Source: Gemmatimonadota bacterium (GTDB lineage Bacteria > Gemmatimonadota > Gemmatimonadetes > Gemmatimonadales > Gemmatimonadaceae). From it: 37,323 bases of DNA. Under the pieces are notes generated by a model, which saw only the letters and a list, made by a program, of their open reading frames with translations, was not told the DNA's origin and did no database searches. This document shows positions 32,427-37,323 of the stretch, piece after piece; the stretch's first letter is position 1, and every line of letters starts with the position of its first letter. Where the stretch lies: contig CANIWQ010000014.1 of assembly GCA_947471365.1 (NCBI GenBank), positions 1 to 37,323 of the forward strand, read 5' to 3'. Position numbers and translations under genes: made by a program.

Positions 32427-32605
32427 TACGCACCTCCCCCCGTTTCACTCGGCGGGATCGCAGACCCATTCCGAGCGCGGACGGAAGGATAGGGCGAACA
32501 AGGGCGCGGCGCGGCATCGAATACACGCTGGCCGAATCTGAACGTTGCCGTCACACCAACGTCACTCGCGCACGAGTCGGCAGGCCGCCAACTGCGCGAG
32601 GCTCG

Positions 32606-33283
32606 TTACTTGGCGCCGCCTCGACCGCGGCCGCCACGACGGCGCCGACGTTTTGCAGGAGCCGCGCTGGCGGGGTGCACGGCAGCGGTAGTCTTCACGA
32701 CCGGCTTTGCCGGCGTACGCGCGCCAACAGTCCGAATCGGCTTGCGTGGTGCCTGCGGCTCCGCATCGCTGTAGGGAGAGGGCTCCCCGTATGGCGATTC
32801 CCCGCCGTCATGCGGATGCGCACCAAAGAGTTCCTTCGCCGACTTCTTGCGCGGGCGCTTCGCCGGCTTGGGGGGCGGCAACACGACTTCGTCCCCAACC
32901 ATCGGCCGGAGAATGTCGAGAATGCCATCGCTCAGATGCTGCCCATACATATAGAGATGCCGCGCGCGCGCGCGCCCGCCGAGTACCCAGGCAAGGAAGG
33001 ATTTGTCGGCCTTGGCGGTGTTGCAGGTCTTGCACGCGAGCACGAGGTTGTCGCGCCGGTCGTAGGCCGACTGGCCTCGGCGCGGCGTCACATGGTCGAG
33101 CGTCAGCGTCAGGGCAGGAAAGGTGCGCCCACAGTACGCGCACACCGGACCATGCGCGTGGAGCAACCACTCGCGCGTTTCGGCGTAGGCCGCGCGCCCC
33201 GTGGGGACCGACGTGTGTTCGATGCGGGGTTTTCCGCCGCCGCCACCGCCGGAGCGCCGGCGGCGTTTCTGAGGAGTCGCCAT
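32606..33283 (-). CDS. HNH endonuclease with basic Gly/Arg tails
   Basis: 225 residues. The HNH core is VCAYCG (Cys48, Cys51), LTLDHVTPRRGQSAYDRRDNLVLACKTCNTAKAD, containing the Asp-His, Asn and second Cys-x-x-Cys pair that bind zinc and metal. This is the common free-standing HNH type; its target is unknown. The N terminus (PQKRRRRSGGGGGG) and the C terminus (AKRRRRRGGRGRGG) are basic and Gly-rich, likely binding nucleic acid. The start is ATG 33283; ATG 33334 would add 17 residues. No Shine-Dalgarno. A run of alternating C and G lies inside the gene near 32961-32974. It diverges from the ATP-grasp gene. Confidence 0.9.
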   Translation of the reverse strand: MATPQKRRRRSGGGGGGKPRIEHTSVPTGRAAYAETREWLLHAHGPVCAYCGRTFPALTLTLDHVTPRRGQSAYDRRDNLVLACKTCNTAKADKSFLAWVLGGRARARHLYMYGQHLSDGILDILRPMVGDEVVLPPPKPAKRPRKKSAKELFGAHPHDGGESPYGEPSPYSDAEPQAPRKPIRTVGARTPAKPVVKTTAAVHPASAAPAKRRRRRGGRGRGGAK

Positions 33284-33309
33284 TAAATGAACAGTACTGG
33301 GTTGGGCTT

Positions 33310-33336
33310 TCCGCCGCGAACATTCGGCGTTCATAC
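33310..33336. promoter_or_regulatory. AT-rich promoter patch between HNH and ATP-grasp genes
   Basis: The 94-base space between divergent starts contains TAATAATGT on the minus strand (a possible -10 for the HNH gene) and GAAC-ATTCGGC-GTTC, an imperfect dyad. Coordinates are approximate; I cannot place a -35 box confidently. Confidence 0.25.
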
Positions 33337-33377
33337 ATTATTAGGTAGCGGGCGGAGCGTGGTGGGCACACTGTGCC

Positions 33378-34604
33378 ATGGACTGGAACTGGAGCGGGGC
33401 CGTGGAAGACGAACATCGATTGATCGGTTACGCCCAACTGCTACGGCTCGCCCAGTCCGGAGCCGACCTCCAGCCGTTGATTGCGCGCCTCATGGAGCGC
33501 GCCAAACGGGGTGAGCGCGCGGCCGACGCGCTAATGGATCTCTCGTGGATTTTCCTGCTCGCCCAGCAGCCTGAGATGGCGGTCACCACCCAGTCGCTCG
33601 CGCTGAAGCTGCAGCAGACGTACAAACTTCCAGCCCCGAACAGACGCGTCGGCCTGCGCTTGGTGGCCTTGCTCTCCGCGGGAGACTATCTCGCCAGCAC
33701 CCCGCTCGAGTTTCTGCTCGAAGGTTCGGATGTCGCGCTAGAACTGTGCTTTGTTGGTGCGGAACTGCCATTGCCGGCCACGCTGCCGGAACACGATGTG
33801 CTGTTCGTAGCCGTGTGCGAGTCCGATGACCATCTCGAGTTGCTGCAGCACATCGACGAGCGCGTCGGCGCCGACCACGGCCGCGTCGTGAACAGCCCCA
33901 GCCATATTTCCAACCTCGCGCGTGACCGAGCGAGCGCGTTCCTGCGCTCCGCCCCCGGCGTGGCCATGCCACTGACCGTGCGTGTTTCTCGGGCGACGCT
34001 CGAATCGGTCGCGGCCGGCGCCGCAACGATCACCTCGGCCGTCGAGGTGCCCTTTCCGATCATTGTGCGCCCCGTGGGGTCGCACATGGGCAAGCGACTC
34101 GCGAAAATCGACGATGCGCCCTCGCTCGCCGCCTATCTCAGCGCAGAATCAGAAGAGGAGTATTACGCCGCCGCGTATTTCGACTACCAGAGCGCCGACG
34201 GGCAGTATCGCAAGCATCGCGTTGTCCTCATCGACGGCCAACCGTTCGCCTGCCACCTGGCCATCTCCGATCACTGGGTCGTGAGCTACATGAGTGCCAG
34301 GATGGAGGAGAGCGCATCGAAGCGCGCCGAAGAAGCGCAATGGATGGCGTCGTTCCACGAGACCTTTGCGGCGCGGCACGCTGAGGCGTTTCGCGCCGTG
34401 CATCAGCGCCTGCGGCTGGACTACGTGGTGCTGGACTGCAGCGAGACCGCCGATGGCCGCTTACTCATTTTCGAGGTGGACACCGCCGCGCTGGTGCATG
34501 CCACCGACCCCGTCGACGTGTACCCATATAAAGTGCCGGCGATGCAGTCGGCGTTCACAGCATTCCGTGCGCTACTCGAACGTGCGCGTCGAGAGATTCG
34601 GTGA
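33378..34604 (+). CDS. ATP-grasp ligase-like protein with helical N-terminal repeat region
   Basis: 408 residues. The first 80 are helical and repeat-like (LLRLAQSGADLQPLIARLMERAKRGERAADALMDLSWIF), resembling TPR. The rest is an ATP-grasp type fold: FPIIVRPVGSHMGKRLAKIDD (nucleotide-binding strand and glycine loop), YYAAAYFDYQSADGQYRKHRVVLIDGQPFACHLAISDHWVV, DYVVLDCSETADGRLLIFEVDTAALVHATDP (metal-binding Glu/Asp region). ATP-grasp enzymes join a carboxylate to an amine with ATP; the RimK/glutathione-synthetase type is closest. No precursor peptide or partner is obvious, so substrate is unknown. ATG 33378 is the first start with a sensible N terminus; no Shine-Dalgarno seen. Divergent from HNH, followed by a secreted amidohydrolase. 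Confidence 0.8.
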   Translation: MDWNWSGAVEDEHRLIGYAQLLRLAQSGADLQPLIARLMERAKRGERAADALMDLSWIFLLAQQPEMAVTTQSLALKLQQTYKLPAPNRRVGLRLVALLSAGDYLASTPLEFLLEGSDVALELCFVGAELPLPATLPEHDVLFVAVCESDDHLELLQHIDERVGADHGRVVNSPSHISNLARDRASAFLRSAPGVAMPLTVRVSRATLESVAAGAATITSAVEVPFPIIVRPVGSHMGKRLAKIDDAPSLAAYLSAESEEEYYAAAYFDYQSADGQYRKHRVVLIDGQPFACHLAISDHWVVSYMSARMEESASKRAEEAQWMASFHETFAARHAEAFRAVHQRLRLDYVVLDCSETADGRLLIFEVDTAALVHATDPVDVYPYKVPAMQSAFTAFRALLERARREIR

Positions 34605-34691
34605 TACGTGAGACGGGACGGTCGTAGCGGTCGCGGCGTGCGTGCGCTACCTTTTGCGCGGAATCGCCAGCCCTCATCCGGAGCACGTCGT

Positions 34692-36107
34692 ATGCGTCGC
34701 CTCAACGTTTCACCCACCGCGTTCGCGCTACTCGCGATCACCGCGCTCACCACACGGAGTTCCGCGCAGACGCCACGCACGGAACGCTGGCGGTGGCTCG
34801 ACTCGAGCACCGCCACGAGCAACGACCCGCGCCGCGTTCCGATGCCGCCCGGATACAACGCGCCGAGCGGCAGCATCGTCCTCACCGGCGGTCGCCTCTG
34901 GGACGGCACCGGCGCTCCGGCCCGGAATGCGACGGTCGTAATCACCGGCAACCAGATTGCCGCCATCCTTCCGCCCGGTAGCACCAACTGGCCCAAGGAC
35001 GCGCGCGTCATCGACGTCGCTGGCAAGACCGTCATGCCCGGGCTCATCGACCTCCATACGCACATCGATTATCGCAATCCGGGCAACTCCGATGCGCAAG
35101 CATTCAGCTTGGCCGACGGCGCGCTGCGCGGCGTCGAGCGGCTGCGCTACTACATCGAAGGGGGCATCACCACCATTCGCGACACGGGCTCCGATCGCGA
35201 AACCCCCTTTGTGCTCAAGCAGTGGATCACCGAAGGGCGGCTCGCAGGCCCGCGCATTTTTGCGGCGGGCTCACTGATCGTCGGCCGCGGCGGCCACGGC
35301 GGCGAAGTCGAGATTGACGGCGCGCGTGCCCTCCCGAGCGTGCGCGAAGCATCCGGAGCCGATGCCTGGCGCGACGCCGTGCGCGACCAGGTGCGCAAAG
35401 GCGCCGATTTCATCAAAGTGGCAAGCCACTTCTCCGACGAAGAAATCCGCGCCGCCGTCACCGAAGCGCACGAACTCGGCGTGAAGATCATCGCCGACGC
35501 CGAGACGTTCTACATCGAGCGGGCCGTGCGCGCGGGCGTCGACATGATCGAACACCCGCTCCCCCGCACCGACGAAACGATCAAGCTGATGGCAGAGCGC
35601 AAAGTGGCCTCAGACCCAACGCTCATTCCGTACTCGATCATCTTCCGCCTGAGCGGTGGCTACTTCGGCTCCACCAGCCGCCGCTTCACATTCTCTGACT
35701 CCGCAAACTTTGCGCTCGTCAAGAAGATGAAGGACGCGGGCATTACGCTCGGCATCGGCACCGACCTCGTCTCCGACTGGTATCGCTACCTCCCGTGGCC
35801 CTATCACGAGGAGATGCGCCAGTTCGTCCGGCTCGGTTACACGGTCCCCGAAGTCCTCGGCATTGCCACGCGCGTGAACGCGCAGTTGCTCGACATGGGC
35901 GACAAACTCGGCACCCTCGAACGCGGCAAACTCGCCGACGTGCTCGTGGTGGCCGGCCGACCAGATGTGGTGTTGGATGACATCGCGAATGTAGACCTCG
36001 TCATTCGCGATGGGCGCCTGCAGGTGCAGCGCGGGCAAGTCGTGGTGCCGCGACATGAGCCGATGCCGCCGCCGAAGGCTGGGGGCAAGGAACCGAAAGT
36101 TCCGTAA
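34692..36107 (+). CDS. secreted amidohydrolase (imidazolonepropionase-like)
   Basis: 471 residues with a signal peptide (MRRLNVSPTAFALLAITALTTRSSAQ), so periplasmic or outside. The amidohydrolase TIM barrel begins with GGRLWDGTGAPARNATVVI and contains LIDLHTHIDY (His122, His124), IKVASHFSDEEI with Lys242, AHELGVKIIADAE, IEHPLP (His288) and IGTDLVSDWYRY with the catalytic Asp. The family usually has a second His in the position of Asp269 (ADAE instead of an AHAxG motif), so metal binding may differ. Homologues of this type are prolidases and other aminoacyl- or imide hydrolases. The start ATG 34692 has GGAG about eight bases upstream. It is 87 bases after the ATP-grasp gene. Substrate unknown. 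Confidence 0.9.
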   Translation: MRRLNVSPTAFALLAITALTTRSSAQTPRTERWRWLDSSTATSNDPRRVPMPPGYNAPSGSIVLTGGRLWDGTGAPARNATVVITGNQIAAILPPGSTNWPKDARVIDVAGKTVMPGLIDLHTHIDYRNPGNSDAQAFSLADGALRGVERLRYYIEGGITTIRDTGSDRETPFVLKQWITEGRLAGPRIFAAGSLIVGRGGHGGEVEIDGARALPSVREASGADAWRDAVRDQVRKGADFIKVASHFSDEEIRAAVTEAHELGVKIIADAETFYIERAVRAGVDMIEHPLPRTDETIKLMAERKVASDPTLIPYSIIFRLSGGYFGSTSRRFTFSDSANFALVKKMKDAGITLGIGTDLVSDWYRYLPWPYHEEMRQFVRLGYTVPEVLGIATRVNAQLLDMGDKLGTLERGKLADVLVVAGRPDVVLDDIANVDLVIRDGRLQVQRGQVVVPRHEPMPPPKAGGKEPKVP

Positions 36108-36134
36108 GGCGCGGCCAGTCAACTGGCGGGTGGC

Positions 36135-36167
36135 GGAGAGCGCATCGGTCAGACCGTAGCGCTCTCC
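36135..36167. terminator. hairpin at the end of convergent amidohydrolase and ABC genes
   Basis: Stem of GGAGAGCGC and its complement (9 bp) closing an inner CGGT/ACCG stem. The right arm lies inside the last codons of the ABC gene. No T-run, so terminator activity is uncertain. Confidence 0.4.
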
Positions 36168-36847
36168 ACCACACGCCCATCAAACAGCCGTACTTCACGG
36201 TCCGCGTGCTCGGCATAGCGCACGTCGTGCGTCACCATGCAAATGGTGGAGCCGTTCGCGTGCAGTTCGCGCAGCAAAGTCATCACCGACTCGCCATTGC
36301 GCGAATCCAAGTTCCCGGTGGGCTCATCGGCGAGCAAAATGGCCGGGTCGCCCGCCACGGCGCGCGCCACCGCCACGCGCTGCTGCTGACCGCCACTCAG
36401 CTGACCAGGAAAATGCTTGGCGCGATGCGACATCTCCACTCGCGCCAACGCCGCGGCCACGCGATCCTTTCGTTCGCTCTCGGGCATTTGGCGGTACGTC
36501 AACGGCAGTTCCACATTCTCGGCGACGGTGAGATCGCCAATCAAATTGAACGCCTGAAAAATAAATCCGATCTGCCGATTCCGTACGCGGGCTCGCTCCA
36601 GCGGCGTCAGTCGCGCGACGCCCTCGCCGGCGAGCGTGTACTCGCCGCCCGTCGGCGTGTCGAGCAAGCCGAGGATTGAGAGCAACGTCGTCTTGCCGCA
36701 ACCAGACGGCCCGCTGATGGCGACGTATTCTCCCTTCGCAATCTCGAAATTCACGTCCGCCAACGCATGCGTTTCGAGTTCGTCGGTCAGAAACACCTTT
36801 TGGATTCCCTCAAGGCGAATCAGGGTGGAGCCTGGGGTCGATGCCAT
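36149..36847 (-). CDS. ABC transporter ATP-binding protein (MacB/LolD type)
   Basis: 232 residues: GPSGCGKTT Walker A (46-54), Q98 in the Q-loop, LSGGQQQR signature (150-157), ILLADEPTGNLDS Walker B and D-loop, and THD switch His207. The sequence of the signature and Walker B (LADEPTGNLDS) is typical of the MacB/LolD/FtsE group. The ATPase would power a transporter or mechanotransmission complex in the inner membrane. The gene begins 25 bases after the adaptor gene, so they form one unit; no permease follows it in this window, so the permease is probably encoded upstream beyond the right edge or elsewhere. Start ATG 36847, with no strong Shine-Dalgarno. Confidence 0.95.
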   Translation of the reverse strand: MASTPGSTLIRLEGIQKVFLTDELETHALADVNFEIAKGEYVAISGPSGCGKTTLLSILGLLDTPTGGEYTLAGEGVARLTPLERARVRNRQIGFIFQAFNLIGDLTVAENVELPLTYRQMPESERKDRVAAALARVEMSHRAKHFPGQLSGGQQQRVAVARAVAGDPAILLADEPTGNLDSRNGESVMTLLRELHANGSTICMVTHDVRYAEHADREVRLFDGRVVESATV

Positions 36848-36872
36848 CGTCTAGTTCCGTTGAAGGTCAGGA

Positions 36873-37323
36873 CTACTTGAGGCGCAGACGAGCCGCGTTC
36901 GCGTACTGCGACATGTCGGACACGATGATTTTGTCTCCCACCTCGAGCCCGCGAATGATCTCGATAACGTTCACCGAGCTTCGCCCCAGCTCCACCGACA
37001 CGCGCACGGCCGCCCTGCCGCCGTCCACCAACTTGAAGAGCGAGGCCGTGCCAGCGCCCGTGCCAAACGACGGACGGCCGCTGTACATGACGTTGGTGAG
37101 TTTCTCGATCACGATCGTGCCGTCCACACTCAAATCAGGCACGGCGCCCTTGGGCAATGCACCGTCCAGCGACACATCCACCGTCACGGTGCCGTTCTGC
37201 GCCGACGGATCTTTGCGCGTCACATGCCCGGCCACAATGCCATTGCGCGTATCCACGCTCGCCTTCTGGCCGATAGCCACGTCCTTGGCCTGCCCTTCAG
37301 GAATGCGCAACACGGCCTTCAGC
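36873..37323 (-). CDS. periplasmic adaptor (HlyD/MacA-type membrane fusion protein), partial
   Basis: The last 150 or so residues only; the 5' part lies beyond the right edge. The visible sequence reads VLRIPEGQAKDVAIGQKASVDTRNG (beta-barrel segment), then VDVSLDGALPKGAVPDLSVDGTIVIEKL and, at the end, a membrane-proximal segment with SVELGRSSVNVIEIIRGLEVGDKIIVSD, the usual C-terminal pattern of RND/MacA-type adaptors. It joins an inner-membrane transporter to an outer-membrane channel. The ABC ATPase gene follows by 25 bases, matching a MacAB-like layout. Confidence 0.88.
   Translation of the reverse strand, partial: LKAVLRIPEGQAKDVAIGQKASVDTRNGIVAGHVTRKDPSAQNGTVTVDVSLDGALPKGAVPDLSVDGTIVIEKLTNVMYSGRPSFGTGAGTASLFKLVDGGRAAVRVSVELGRSSVNVIEIIRGLEVGDKIIVSDMSQYANAARLRLK

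Noticed and set aside
31678-32492. Plus-strand frames across the CPBP gene, and the minus-strand frame extending the lipoprotein upstream to 32526
   Set aside because: The CPBP frame holds all catalytic motifs; the lipoprotein frame has a clear signal start at 31662.
32961-32974. Alternating C/G run inside the HNH gene
   Set aside because: Fourteen-base simple run explained by Arg/Ala codons (GGRARARHL); not treated as a structure without evidence.

Overview
The window reads as a stretch of chromosome from a high-GC Gram-negative bacterium, most likely a member of the Gemmatimonadota. This is inferred from gene style: many secreted beta-propeller proteins, Asp-box (sortilin/VPS10-like) proteins, a carboxypeptidase-regulatory-type TonB receptor, Gly/Arg-rich inserts in exported proteins, and CBM48 domains on envelope proteins. 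I see no rRNA, tRNA, CRISPR array, insertion sequence or phage gene. Genes are dense; the only gap over 300 bases is about 1445-1820. Most neighbouring start sites lack a strong Shine-Dalgarno sequence, although several membrane-protein genes have one.

Layout. 86-4475: citrate synthase (minus) diverging from an MgtA-type P-type ATPase (plus). 4576-21106: an exported-protein island. It holds a tricorn-like S41 peptidase, two large proteins with about eleven Asp boxes each (8246-11530 and 17100-20417), a TonB-dependent receptor with an unusual helical C-terminal domain, a secreted propeller protein joined to the receptor by a TGATG overlap, and a small four-helix membrane protein. This set plausibly handles extracellular or periplasmic protein or peptide substrates (inference). 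21263-22738: a PLP group II decarboxylase.

22757-27755 is the most interesting unit: six minus-strand genes packed with overlaps or gaps under 25 bases and closed by a strong hairpin. In transcription order they are an ECF sigma factor, a single-pass membrane protein with a periplasmic CBM48 (glycogen-binding) domain in the anti-sigma position, a secreted helical orphan, an outer-membrane-barrel-like protein ending in a second CBM48 domain, a Tat-exported class V aminotransferase, and an EVE-domain protein with a histone-H1-like tail. The layout suggests a glucan-sensing sigma/anti-sigma circuit, similar in logic to clostridial SigI/RsgI but with different domains.

27882-30401: an aldehyde dehydrogenase, YggT and DUF167 run on the plus strand. 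30527-32426: a minus-strand set of CPBP intramembrane protease, lipoprotein and 61-residue membrane miniprotein. 32606-34604: an HNH nuclease diverging from an ATP-grasp ligase of unknown substrate. 34692-36107: a secreted amidohydrolase. 36149-37323: an ABC ATPase and the end of its periplasmic adaptor, cut by the right edge.
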